Shown here: in pieces, positions 47,651 to 62,835 of the stretch
Position numbering within the stretch: position 1 is the stretch's first letter
Layout: the number at the start of each line of letters is the position of its first letter
Origin: Dicyema japonicum
Lineage: Eukaryota > Dicyemida > Rhombozoa > Dicyemidae
Length of the DNA stretch: 64,000 nt
Assembly (NCBI GenBank): GCA_011109175.1
Contig: RDEW01000040.1
Location: forward strand, 401,718 to 465,717
Direction of reading: 5' to 3'
Notes under the pieces: generated by a model
Database searches by the model: none
Seen by the model: the letters and a program-made list of their open reading frames with translations, nothing else
What the model was told of the DNA's origin: nothing
Program-made: the position numbers and the translations under genes

Positions 47651-47699
47651 AAGATTATTCGTTTGGAAATATCATTCAAGCCTGACATTAAATTATACA

Positions 47700-48145
47700 A
47701 CGGTAAAATCCTCTGATAGTCTCATATGTGATTGAGACTTGGTACTATTGAGTTTCGTCACTGACTCAAACAAAATATGTTATGCTGTTATAAGTATTTA
47801 AATATACTTAATTATGCCTCATCTCAACTTTGTACACTAGAAGAGGTCCACGGCATGCTATTCCACGTTATCGATTGCTCAAGTTTTTTCTTTTTGTGAA
47901 AAAAAATTTTTTAATATACCCATAAGGAGTGCAACTGGACTAGAGAGACACCGTAAAAGACATTGAAGCCAATAGAAAAGGTCATATTTTGTCTTCAAAA
48001 AATTCGCTTGAATATTAAGACTTACATTCCGAAGACGTTGAAACCAAAGGGAAAGGATCTATTATGTCTTTAAAGAGACTTTTTTTTTATGTTTTTATTA
48101 GAATAATTGCTCTTTCCTATGGAAAGCATTGAAATCAGAGGATAA
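47700..48145. repeat. Degenerate ~75-bp repeat in spacer
   Basis: GACATTGAAGCCAATAGAAAAGG (47958) recurs as GACGTTGAAACCAAAGGGAAAGG (48033) and partly at 48124, each followed by a TTATGTCTTTAAA-like stretch. No gene seen in 47700-48145. Confidence 0.45.
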
Positions 48146-48149
48146 CCTT

Positions 48150-48300
48150 TTTTATTTTCAAAAATAAATTTATTAAACCAAAAAACCGCCGTCATACCCA
48201 GAATGAAAAAAATCAGGTGACCCCAGCCTCCCTCAGCAGTCTTCGAAGAATGTGCCGTCCAAGGGGAACTCCTTTGGATAGTTGCATACTTTATCACCCA
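48150..48300 (-). repeat. LINE 3' end (AGIT family), minus
   Basis: On the minus strand: a RRLLREAG(V)T-stop-like end, CTGATTTTTTTCATTCTGGG, TATGACGGCGGTTTTTTGGT, TTAATAAATTTATT. Matches 49385-49515 and 50930-51070. Confidence 0.65.
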
Positions 48301-48358
48301 TTAAACGGAATAAATTCACCAACTTATTGTAATAAATATTAAATTAGCTTTTAGATAA

Positions 48359-48580
48359 TTCAAGTAATACTGACTTGAGAGAAAATAGAAGATTTAAAAA
48401 ACTGTTCGCTCTCAGAGCAAATGAGCTTTTTAATAGAAAATAACGCGAAAACTATCCAAAATTCTCGATAAGAGTGAAAAAGTGACTGGATTAAATGATT
48501 TTACACAATTCAAGTAATGCTTGTCTGACTCGAGAGCAAATGGAAGATTCAAAGAATTGTTCAACTCCAGAACCAACTTA
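48359..48580 (+). repeat. Two-copy degenerate repeat, period ~150 bp
   Basis: TTCAAGTAATACTGACTTGAGAG...GAAGATTTAAAAAACTGTTC (48359) recurs as TTCAAGTAATGCTTGTCTGACTCGAGAG...GAAGATTCAAAGAATTGTTC (48510). Function unknown. Confidence 0.55.
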
Positions 48581-48689
48581 GAATTTACGTAATTTGTGTT
48601 TAAATAGATAATTTTAATTATGTTTTTTTCCTCCGAAAAGAATTAAATTCAAAATCAAACCGATTGAAGAAAATTCAAGAGAATGAAGG

Positions 48690-49270
48690 TCCACAATGGT
48701 AAGTATGATTTTAAAAACAATCTATTACGATAATTTAAAGTTTATGACAAATCTCCATTATGGCCTGCAGGCATTGAGCACGCCATGGGAGTTACCTCTC
48801 ATAGGCCATCGCGTCATTCTAGATTCCCCCTTTTGCTTCCCCGTAAGCTGTCTGATTAACCTAATAAACTCAACGTACTCGGGCCAACAATGCCAGACGT
48901 CTCATCAGAGATCGACTGGAAAACGAACCGGTCCACGATAAATTGACCAATGAAGGAAACCAGTGGCTTACAAGAACGTCATAACCAAAAGCGGACAATC
49001 TCAGAGATCCATTTGGTTATTAGGTGATGTGCAGATCTCAGAGGCGGACCCGAACAAGAGAAGAAGGCATGATGGATAAAGCGGAGAGGACGATTGTCCG
49101 ATTCTGTTCAGATAGGAACGTAAATCCATGTGGTAATTACAACGGAGACACGCCAAGTGGACATAAACTTCCTGTGGTAGGGAAGCCTGCTTATGCCAAT
49201 ATTCAGTGGAAGACGTCCCAGAAGTTTGTCGAGGATTTGTAGACTAAGCATCGTGAAATGGTCCCTAATA
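48690..49270 (+). other. Unassigned ORFs, possible retroelement remnant
   Basis: Frames include ANNARRLIRDRLENEPVHDK, LTNEGNQWLTRTS (48885-48980) and an ORF 49024-49242 (MDKAERTIVRFCSDRNVNPC). They look protein-like but I do not recognise a family. The base composition is higher in G+C than the flanks. Confidence 0.3.
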
Positions 49271-49384
49271 TAGATAATTTTGATGAAATGGTATGTGATT
49301 AGTTGGTGTGGTTTTTGAACGGCAGAATTTAGTTGAGAATTTGCTCTGACAACGCAAATCTCTACGCATTTGATGGATTCGTCC

Positions 49385-49515
49385 AGGGTTAAATTAAATT
49401 TATTGAACCAGAAAACCACCGTCAGAACCAGAATGAAAAAATTAGGGTGATCCCCTCCTCCCTCAGCAATCTTCGCATGCTCGGACTTGAAGGGGAACTC
49501 TTATGGATGGTTGTT
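49385..49515 (-). repeat. LINE 3' end (AGIT family), minus
   Basis: The minus strand gives a degenerate RRLLREEGIT-stop-like end, then the GACGGTGGTTTTCTGGTTCA tail and AATAAATTTAATTT. A second copy of the 48150 element, 1.2 kb away in the same orientation. Confidence 0.6.
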
Positions 49516-49549
49516 GATTAATGGTCCTTTTTTGGATATAATTTAGGAT

Positions 49550-50900
49550 TAGTGCCACCAGAGATGGTGAACCACATGACGAATGCTAACAATTTAAGCT
49601 CCCCGGAGCCAAAGGGGAAGAGGAGGAACAGAAAAAAACAAAAAAATCTTCAATTCAAGAAGCCATATAGCGCCACACTAACGTTGCCACCAAGTGGCAG
49701 GGTGAAAAGAGTCTCTAGGAGGAAGAGGATGGGGATGGTAATCGATTTTTATATAACATAGGGATAAAAAATAAATTTATTGAAAATTAAATGGCCATAG
49801 AGTCAGAAATCCTTTAGGTTCGAGATGTTTCAAATGGAGGGTACACAGGCAATCAGAGCCTATGGCGGGAGAGTTGAGGACATTTAGATCAAGTCATGGA
49901 TAAGAGTTACGGGGACTTGGATATGCGTCTACTTGAACTTTCTTAGGTTGAGTATCTTTAGAGATTGAAATGTGACTGATCTTGTAATAACGGAACGTCA
50001 CGTTGTTTGCCTGACATTAAAATTCCTTAGTTCAGTTATCTTTATCAGGTGAGGAGCAAGAATCAGTCTCAATGAATCTCCAGAATTTTTGAGGTCTTGA
50101 TTTTGGGTTGAGATGAGAGATGAATTCAGCTTTTTTTTATTCTTAATTTTTGATAGTTCGATTTGGCGTTGATGATTGGTTGTCTTTGGTCTTTTTAAGT
50201 GTCTTTTTTCTCGAAGGATTTCTCCATTAAAGTAAGGATTGTAGTCTCGGATGAATCATTTGAGAATTAGTTTCTTGTCAGTAATTTAAAGTTAAAAATC
50301 ACGGCTTTGTCAGGAAGATAAATTTATTTATAGAAAAGTTTTTTTTAAAGAATTTTTCCTTTTCTGCCTTAAAATCCACCCGCTTTTGTGTAGTTTACAA
50401 AAGTTCGTCTAAACGCGGCACCAAAGGGAGATAGGGAAAGTTAATGTGATGAGGTTGTGGTCAGAAGGCAGAGCTATCTGCCATTCTTTGGCTAGTCAAT
50501 GAAAGGTGAGCACAGGGAAAGGTAATGTGACGTCCCACATTTTATGTGTGTTTTGTTTGATAATTAAAAAAACAAAGATTGGAGTTGTAGCCGGGCTGTG
50601 CACTTGACTGTAAATGTAGGATAGGAAATAACCATTAACAACGATTACAGCGGGTAAATTGGTTGATTTTGTTACTAATTTGAATTCAAAATAACCACAA
50701 TGATAATAAACATCATATTAACTAAGGATATTCAAAACTTGTAAAGAATATTGACCTCATTTTAAAATAGCAAAATGATTTGTAACCTTCCATACCACAC
50801 GCCGTAGCAGTGTCACTTAGAATCCTTGAAAGAAACCAATTTTTAACAAGAAAGTACAACCGTTAATCAGAAAAGTGACAGTCCAAAAGTGAACGCTTCC
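49550..50900. other. No identifiable gene
   Basis: 49552-49761 (+) is a 69-aa basic ORF (PKGKRRNRKKQKNLQFKK) without known similarity. The rest is AT-rich with two related GGGAAAGKTAATGTGA words at 50430 and 50520. Nothing assigned. Confidence 0.3.
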
Positions 50901-50929
50901 TGTGATCAGTCAAATGTATTGGATTTATT

Positions 50930-51070
50930 TATTTATTTTCTTGAACCAAAAAACCACCGTCATATCCAAAATAACAAGATTCAGGTGATCCCAGCCTCCC
51001 TCAACAGTCTCCGCATCTTTTCTCGGTGTTCCGACTGCGTTCCTGGGCATATATTTATTTATTTTGTGGT
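50930..51070 (-). repeat. LINE 3' end (AGIT family), minus
   Basis: The minus strand reads CPGTQSEHREKMRRLLREAG, IT-stop, then CTTGTTATTTTGGATATGAC, GGTGGTTTTTTGGTTCAAGA and an AAATAAATAAAT tail. The best preserved copy of this 3' end; starts about 160 bp upstream of the SRPK gene. Confidence 0.7.
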
Positions 51071-51225
51071 AGGGAAATAAAAAGGGACAATATGTGGCCA
51101 TATAATATATATTTAATTTAATATTTTTTATTAATTTAAAGAATAAATGAATATCAATTTTAAAAACTGCATAGTTACTAATTCAGGACCACATAGCAAC
51201 GTCCAACTTTGATTTTGATAATTTT

Positions 51226-54928
<3,703 letters not shown>

Positions 54929-55290
54929 AAACTTTATTGTGTACAATAATATTTTTTGTCAATGACTTATATACTATGCAAAAAACGGTTGCAAAAATTA
55001 AAAACCAATGACGGATGATCCTACAAATCGGATAACTCTCATTCTCCAGGTTTGTTTAAGGGCGAACGGGATTTGAACATTTTTTGCATCTGAACTAAGG
55101 GACTCTGATGTAAGTCCATCACTTGGCCCATGCTCACAGGAAATAAAAAGACCGGCTAAGTGGAAACTTTATCATGTCAACCTCCCGACCAATTGACCAC
55201 GTGCTGATGAGACAAATATCCTAGAGACTTGCATCCATAATTTTAATTGAGGTTAAATTATAAAACCACAAACTTCACCATAAAAGTACA
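54929..55290. other. No gene; tRNA-like degenerate stretch
   Basis: 55060-55140 has a GGGATTTGAACATTTTTT...GGACTCTGATGTAAGTCC arrangement resembling a minus-strand tRNA, but the arms do not pair well. Possibly a tRNA-derived repeat remnant. Otherwise nothing seen. Confidence 0.3.
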
Positions 55291-55298
55291 AGACTCGT

Positions 55299-56160
55299 CT
55301 AATTGTCATTATCCAAATTAAGTCGTGTCCGACCCTTGGAGATCTCATGAGCCAATTTTCTCCACTCTCCCTGATCCGTCGCAATTTGGAGTAGCCTTGA
55401 TATAGGCATTCCCGTGACGTCTTCTACCGTGGATAGCCACCGAGTCCTCGGTCGACCAGGTCTTCTCTTCCCAGTAATATTGCTCACCATAATGGTTCTT
55501 TCCAGTGAATCAGAGCGGACAACATGCCCAAAGAACGCCAATCTGTGTTTTACAATTATTCCTTTTAGCGAAATGTCTGTCTCCACTCGTTTGAGTACAT
55601 CGGTGTTTGTTATTTTGGAAGTCCAAGGAATTCTTAGTAACCTCCTCCAGCACCACAGTTCAAAAGCATCAACTTTCCGCCTATCCGCCTTTTTCAGAAT
55701 CCATGATTCTGCGCCGTAAAGCAACATTAACCAGTCTGCAGTTGGTCCTTAAGAAAATATCTTTGCTTTTCCAAATTCTGTTCATTCTCTGGAGTCCCGT
55801 CCCATGACAATTCGCCTCTTGATTTCCAAGTTTCTGTCACCATTCCGATTAATTAGACAACCCAGAAAGACGACATTATCGCAACTCTCTATTTTCTCAT
55901 TCCCAATTTTTACTTCCATTATTAGCAGTCGTCATAATTTTGATCTTCTTGACATTTAGCAATAAACCAAAAACGGCGCTTTCCTCTCTGAATCTTAGAA
56001 TCAACTCCCTGAGGCCATCCTCTGTTTCAGCCAGTAAGGTTGTATCGTCAGCATAGCGCAAATTATTGATGTTCCTGCCTCCAATTTTCATCCCGTTATT
56101 TGATACAGTATCCAATTTAGTCATGATCATTCTGGCATAAATATTGAATTAAATTATTAA
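55299..56160 (-). pseudogene. RTE/BovB-type LINE, RT end and C-terminus
   Basis: 56130-55897 encodes MIMTKLDTVSNNGMKIGGRN, NNLRYADDTTLLAETEDGLR (intact YADD) and LLNVKKIKIMTT. 55727-55299 encodes LYGAESWILKKADRRKVDAF, ELWCWRRLLRIPWTSKITNT, FFGHVVRSDSLERTIM, KRRPGRPRTRWLS and a C-terminus RTRLNLDNDN-stop. The two frames are separated by a break near 55750-55890. A different, better preserved LINE subfamily than 22985-25485; 5'-truncated. Confidence 0.75.
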
Positions 56161-56164
56161 CTCG

Positions 56165-56505
56165 TGTCAACATCGCAGACGTGCAAGTTCTACCCTGATG
56201 GCACTCGGGAAGAGTTATGAAAAGATTATCTCAGGAGGTCTGGGCTTCATGATCTTGGTGTCTTTGAGGGTCTGTATGGGACACGTAGACACTTAATCGT
56301 GTATACTCTTGTCCAGGTTTGGTTTTTTGCCTGAGGTCAGTGAGATTTCTCCGAATTTGTCTGCAGCTAGTAGTTTCGAGTAATAATAGATGATTTTAAA
56401 CAGCCTTTTATCAATTCTGCCTTTGCTGTAGAGATTGTAGAAATGAGAGGGGAATTAAAGACCATTACAGTTAAAGACCAAATTTATTAAGTTAGTAATG
56501 AAATG
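56165..56505. other. No gene seen
   Basis: Minus-strand frames show only short stretches (RQIRRNLTDLRQKTKPGQEY) without recognisable family. 3' flank of the ATP6AP2-like gene. Confidence 0.3.
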
Positions 56506-56511
56506 AATGTT

Positions 56512-57280
56512 CTAGTCTTCTTTTGATTTTTGATAGAGTCCAGTATAGATAATGGAAGTTCGTCCAGGATCCATAAACCATATTCCATAGGCAATAAAAT
56601 AAACAACCAGACCAAGCACAACAATACTACCAACAAATAAGTTGAACATTTGGGCATCCATTACTGTTGATTCTTGTACAACATTATTGTCAGTTCTTTT
56701 ACTAACAAAGTGATCATCACTCACAGTGAATACAACAGAGTCATCAATTTGAGCACTCAACTACACATTACCTATTATATTACCTGTTCTGCAATATTTT
56801 TGAGATAAGGGTAGCCATGTGATGACTTAATTGTAAAGAAATAACCGGCATGATGATTCTACAAAATAAGTATAAAATGACATTTTTTATAATCCCATAA
56901 ATATCTTGTTGGTTCTAAAATATTATTATAATAGTACATTAACATTATTGTAGGATAAATCACTTCCGAGTTTACGCTTAAAGGCATTATTGAGAGTGGT
57001 GTATAGATTCTTAGTAATAACCAAAATATACATCAATCGAAGGTTCCAATTCCAATATTATGAACACACTCGGCTGATTGATGGTCTCAGAGAGTTTGAG
57101 GACGGACTAAATTATTAATCTTTGATATACCAAATCATCGTCGTTTAAAAACTTCCAATAGGATGATAAATCGATTGATGTATTTAATTGGGAATAAATA
57201 TTGACACAGGAATTGGTATGTATTATTATTCCAAGTAAAATAAAAAATTTTATGTTAAGTCCACAACCACAATATATCAT
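56512..57280 (-). CDS. ATP6AP2: V-ATPase accessory protein 2 / renin receptor-like
   Basis: Type I membrane protein needed for V-ATPase assembly. Six exons; introns of 24, 22, 29, 23 and 23 nt; 215 aa after splicing. Layout: signal peptide (about 1-24, IKFFILLGIIIHTNS), a lumenal domain (SYWKFLNDDDL|SVLKLSETINQPSVFI, NLYTTLNNAFKRKLG, GYFFTIKSSHGYPYLKNIAE), one membrane segment (MFNLFVGSIVVLGLVVYFIA) and a cytosolic end YGIWFMDPGRTSIIY..., which matches the IWNMDPGYDSIIY end of ATP6AP2. The family usually has about 350 residues, so the lumenal part is strongly reduced, or upstream exons exist that I did not find. The C-terminal signature drives the call; the lumenal domain alone would not. Confidence 0.72.
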
Positions 57281-57399
57281 TTCGAAAATTAATTAATTTT
57301 TATTAATATTTTATTATCTTCAACTATAATCTCATTATAAATCTTGTTATATAAACATTACTTTATTTTTTAAATGTAGGATATATCAAACCAATCATC

Positions 57400-58130
57400 T
57401 GCGATGGGATGCCTTGAAGAAAACCGGAATGCCATCAGATGACTCTATGTCGTCCATGTGACAGAATTTCTCAACTAATCCGTGCTAACCACAGACATAA
57501 GTGGAGCCGGCTTGTTGGTCGACTTTGCCACAAAAACTCGTGTCGCATTTTTTGGAAAACACTGAGAAGTATCAACAGTCTTATAATCGAATACGGTGGC
57601 GGAATGGAAGCCGTTACCCCTATTGCCTCGGAATCTACACGGAAACTTCCAAATAATGTTATAAAATATTATGTATCGATCAGCCACAAGAATTTCTCTA
57701 TCTCTCTGCATGTCAAATGATGTGGTCCACAACAGACGCTATATTCTGCCTTCTTCACTCCCTATGATGTGGGCAAGACTATCAAATTTCTACGTTCCAT
57801 CCGAGCCTGTGGCCCCGATAGTGTCTGTGCTATTCATCTCAAGCACCCATGACCTCAGGCACATATCGTGTTATCGAGGGCTATACAACTATTCTATGAA
57901 TTCCCATACAATACCAAATATATGGAAGAATTCACCGATTACAATTCTCAAGCCTGGAAAAGCAAAAGACATCCCATTCTGTTACCCCCATAACTTCTAC
58001 GCGAATCCAAAGATCCTTGGAGTGACATTGGAACGTCTTAAAAAAGAGTCCCTTTCCACCTATAGCTTGTATCAGAAAACTATGTCTTCAATTGGTCTTG
58101 GGGTTTTAAAATAAATAATAAATCTGCTAT
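57400..58130 (+). pseudogene. Jockey/CR1-like LINE fragment
   Basis: 57439-57590 reads RISQLIRANHRHKWSRLVGR, FWKTLRSIN. 57725-58010 in other frames reads PYDVGKTIKFLRSIRACGPD, FPYNTKYMEEFTDY-like, KPGKAKDIPFCYP, then NPKILGVTLERLKKESLS. The same family as 41455-44460 but with internal deletions. Many stops. Confidence 0.6.
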
Positions 58131-59300
58131 GACTAAGTCGTATAGGAAACAATCCTGACTATGAGAACTTAAAGATTTCCAATCCACAGCTCGGAAAGTT
58201 CTCCGCTTCTGTGACAGGAGCAATTACCCTTTGAGATGTTTGTGAGATATATGAGTGCTACGAATACAGAGACTGTGTTGAAAGGAACTCCGAGCAAATA
58301 TGATGGAGTTGCTATCAGTTAATGGCTGTGCATTTATCTATGAAAAAAATAACTTAAAGTATTCTCACATTGAGGCGCTGATTGCAAATACACTTTTTTT
58401 AAGACTCACTAAAATTTGTTAACTGAACCACTACTATGTTTGTTTATTTCTCGAAATATCTACTTAGCTTCATGGTGAAGAAAGTCATCTTTTTTCTTCT
58501 TATCGTGACCATGAACGAGGTGACGTCAGAAAACCTATGTTCTGAACAAAGGAAGTGTCAGATGCACTCTTGGGTCGAATCTCTTCCGCTCCAAATTTAA
58601 AAGAACTTGAAGGATGATCTGTTTGAAAAAGCACATTGATATAAATTTGAGACCAATCAGTTAAAAATACGCATTTCTTGCACAATATCTTAAATGTTTT
58701 TAGGGTTAATCGCTGACAGGCTAATAACATTTAGGGTTAATCGCTGATAAATTTGCATTAGTTGTCCTAAGACTTGATGGTTATATTTTTCGAGGATTCA
58801 ACGAACATTCTTTAGTCAATATTAAATGACCACAAGATTACCTCTTGTTTTGGTCCGCTTTCATTTCTGTCCCACACCAAATAAGTGGATCTCTGGGAGT
58901 ATCCGCTTTTGGTAGTTACTTTCTTGCTAGCCATCAATTTCCTTCACTTTAAGTGAAAGTGAGAATATTCTTATCATTAAAATATTACAAATCAATTATC
59001 TTTAATGAGTTGTGCTTAGGGAATATGATTATTATACTTTCCAAATATATTATTTTTCCTACACAAGAAAAAGTAACCGGATTTTATTTAGAACATTCGA
59101 TTATAACCAACTCCCTTCTCAAAGACAGAGTTCTTCGAATTTGGGCAAGGCGGTATTCGACACAGACAGCATCCAATGCTTGCATTCGATATCTTCTGAG
59201 TGAAGGTTACATATTTGTGGGATATTAAAGTTATGCCTCAATTAACTATAATTGTCTCCCCCGACTCCAATTAGTGCCATATAAAAAAGGAGAATTTAAA
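58131..59300. other. Unassigned, contains dispersed repeat near 58885
   Basis: 58885-58965 matches 28440-28520. 58953-59228 (+) has a 91-aa ORF ending ACIRYLLSEGYIFVGY that I do not recognise. AT-rich promoter region for the EAG gene follows. Confidence 0.3.
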
Positions 59301-59308
59301 ATGTTATA

Positions 59309-61728
59309 ATGAAACCAATATCCGTAATTGGTAATATTGGACTGAGGGCACCCCAAAATACATTCCTGGATGAAATTATTTATAGATTTAATAAAGATGG
59401 TTTATAATATTTTGTTATTGACAGACCTTGTCTTTGCTATAGGAAACCAAAATTTGGTTGGAATGCCCTTTGTCCACTGTAGTAATTCATTCACAGCTTT
59501 TTTTGGCTACAAAAAGGAAGAAATTTTGAGAAAGAGTTTATTCATGAACTTTCTCGTCGGAGATTTGACGGATAAGAGCACAATCGACAATCTTCAAAAC
59601 TCCCTTAGCTTAAATACAAGCACTAAAGTCACAATCATGCTTTACTGTAAAAACGGTCCGATTTGTTAGTAAATTGTCAGGAAAAGAAATATTTGTTTCT
59701 ATCGACATGTTCCCTGTTTTCAACGAAAAGAGTGAATCGATACTTTATTTGATGAAATTCAAAGAATTCAAGCCTACATACACTGACCCGGAAAGACCTA
59801 TTCGTAAAATTAATTTTTAAAAATTCAGAAAGAAATTTAGTGAAATCTCTTAAAATAAAATTTCGCCAAACAAACTCTAATAATTTGAAACCTTCAGTCT
59901 TATCAGTAATTTGTATCATTAATATAAAGTTAATGAATTTGAATGATGAACCTCTTCCAAAATATAAGGTCGAAGTTCCAAGAAGAGGGTCATATATTAT
60001 ATTCCATTATTCCAAAAAGAAAACCACGTGGGATTGGATTATCATTTTTCTCACATTTTACACGGCAATTGTGGAACCTTTTTGTGTGTCGTTCAATATT
60101 GGACGACACAATCTATCAATATCAATTTTGGAATATTTTATTGATGCTCTATTCTTGGTTGACCTGATCCTCGGTTTCAGGACTACATACGTCAGTGACA
60201 ATGGCAAGATAATAGTGGATCCAAAATTAATAAGAATGAATTATCTGAGGACGTATTTCATAGTTGATTTTCTTTCATTTTTGCCTTACAATGCCATCGA
60301 ATACATGCACACTAACCCAAATAGCAGAGTATGTCAAAATTAGTTTATTTAGGGAGCCGAACTCATCGCAATTTTGAAAGTCGGCAAAATGCTGAGATTG
60401 CTTAAAGTCGCCAAAAAACTTGACCAATACTTGGAATACGGGGCTGCTATTCTGATATTCCTTATTTCCATATTCCTTTTGATTGCTCACTGGTACGCCT
60501 GCATTTGGTACGTCATTGGAAAACAAGAAATGGATCGCAATATAACATTTGGATGGCTCAGTATCCTTAAAAGGACGACAAATTCGAGTAATTTGTGATT
60601 ACAATAATAGCCGACACTAAGATTGCTTACATTTCCTCTCTATATTACACGATGACTTGCATGACTAGCATTGGTTTCGGAAATATTGCTCCAAACACAT
60701 TTAATGAGAAACTCTTTACAATATTCATGATGATCACCGGATGTTTTACATTTTATAATTCATAGCATTACTGTATGCCTCCATTTTTGGTAACATAACC
60801 ACTATTTTTTCTCAAATATATGCGACAACAGGACACTTTCAAAATATGATGCAAAATGTTAGAAAATTTTTGTGCATTAATGAAATCCCAAATAAATTAT
60901 CTGTAAAAATAATAGACTTTATGATATCCTCATGGACCTCGGACAAGGGAATAAACTCAGAGAAGGTATTTAAAGTTAAATTTGTCAGATAATCCGATGT
61001 TGTCCTCGAAATATCCAAAGAGACATTTATTTTACAATGTTCAAAGAGTTCATGTCAAAACACATATTTTCTGATGTAAATGAGGAACTGCTAAAAGACA
61101 TGGCTTGTGTTATTGCAATATACAATGCTACCCCCGAAGAGATTATTTGTCATGACGGAGAAGAGTTTGTCAGTATTGTCTTCATTGTGAAGGGATCCGT
61201 CGAAATTATTCAAGATGGTCATATTGTTGCGATATTAAGTATTCTGTTTTATTATTTTTGAATGAGTAAGGTGAAAATGACAGTTTTGGGTGCAACATTA
61301 ACAAACACAGTAATATTTCATTCTGCATAGCACGTGCTATGACATATTGTGATCTAAGACTAGTAAATAAGGAAAAATTAAAGGCAATATACAGACTTCA
61401 TAATTGTTTTGATAAATTTAGGGAATATAATCGTTTCCCAACTTATAATATTGGAGATAAGGTTTTTTATGATGATTATATCCAGCATAACTATATGGAA
61501 GACACGGAGAACCACCTTTCAAGGAAGGATAAGACTTTTTATTACAAGAATAACAAATTTCCCAAAAAGTCTATATTCGATATTTCATCTAAAACAAGAG
61601 TGAGTCATTCGGATACTGATGAAACTGAAGGAAGTAGGATTACATTGAGTACACTCCATGACGATATTAACAAACTTAAAGAATTTATTATGGACAACAT
61701 AACTAATCAACAAAATGATAATAAATAA
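59309..61728 (+). CDS. EAG-type voltage-gated potassium channel (KCNH)
   Basis: Plasma-membrane K+ channel. Ten exons with introns of 25, 25, 25, 24, 24, 23, 23, 23 and 32 nt; 731 aa. Order: eag/PAS domain ([41 protein letters not shown] as in KCNH1/5), [21 protein letters not shown]1 ([19 protein letters not shown]), S2-S3 ([36 protein letters not shown]), reduced S4 ([16 protein letters not shown]), S5 ([20 protein letters not shown]), pore [16 protein letters not shown] (K+ filter), S6 ([20 protein letters not shown]), C-linker (RNIQRDIYF) and the cyclic-nucleotide-binding homology domain ([47 protein letters not shown]). S4 shows few Arg and several Lys. C-terminal tail short, without an obvious coiled-coil. 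One 32-nt intron in the last domain is the least certain junction. Confidence 0.93.
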
Positions 61729-62808
61729 TTAATTAGCTATTTCTAATACTTTTAATAAATAATTAAATACCGGATCACTTAATTAAATGGTTTAACTCAG
61801 GGGTTCTCAACCTTTTTTTGCTCGTCGACCCCTTGACTTTTTTTTCGACCCCCCTAATATTTAATCGACCCCTTAAAACTTTTTTATTTAGAACAGACAA
61901 TTCTAAGTAAAATTAGTTAATTATCTAAAATGAATTCATTGTTAATAATCAAATAAAACAAAAAAAGTATATACTCGATGTTATGTTGGTATCTTAGCAT
62001 AAATCTATAATAAAAAAAATTAAATACCAATGGGATCCCTGTGACTGATGTTTTTTGACCAAAGATTCGATATCTGGCTCTATTTGTGTTATTTTTAAAC
62101 GAAGATCTCCTCTAATGGACACTTTCAATCTGTTTCGTTCTTTATTTACAATTCGATGTAGAATGCTAAATCCGCATTCAACACAGTATGATGTCGGAAA
62201 ATAGAGTAGCAATTGTGCTATTTCTGTCCACAATTTTGGATAACTCTCCTTCACTTTCATATTTTGCCAAAAAATAACAGGTGATTGTGAATCATTATAA
62301 TATAGTTTTAATTCTGGATTGAATTTTAACATAACTAATTCCTCTTGAATAATTTCTTTTTGTTCTTCTGGCTTTGACAAAAACGGATTAATCATCAAAG
62401 ATGGAATTTCTAATTCAAGAATATCTTGGAATCGAAGAATCAAATTTTTTTCTATACTTAATAAATGTTGCAAAAAATTGTTAATATCTTCATTAAATGT
62501 TTGACCAATTGAGTGGAATTCGGGAATGTTATAATAATTTCTTTTTTCCAAGTTATATTTATATAACTTAATTTTTTCGATAAATATTTGAATAATTCTT
62601 TTACAATCTATTAACGTCACATACTTTCCCTGAAGTTCTAATAAAACTTCATTAAATTTTCCAAAAATCCAAGTCAAATAAACAATTTCTTTCTTTTTCG
62701 ATACAATTAAATCTGCTAAATTTTTGTCACCCTCAGAAGTAAGAAAATTTACGATTGTGTCAAACAATATTGAAAATCGTTCTAAGGCATTTCCCTTTGA
62801 TAACCATC

Positions 62809-62835
62809 GTACCTATAAAATAAAATTGGAAACTA
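62809..62835 (-). other. 27-nt intron inside hAT transposase
   Basis: Between HTE and VRWLSKG a 27-nt GT...AG stretch with an in-frame stop interrupts a motif that is continuous in other hAT transposases. Removing it restores HTEVRWLSKG. Same size as the host introns. Confidence 0.75.

Noticed and set aside
55060-55140. Minus-strand tRNA gene
   Set aside because: A T-loop-like GTTCAAATC and an anticodon-like stem are visible, but the T stem and acceptor stem do not pair.
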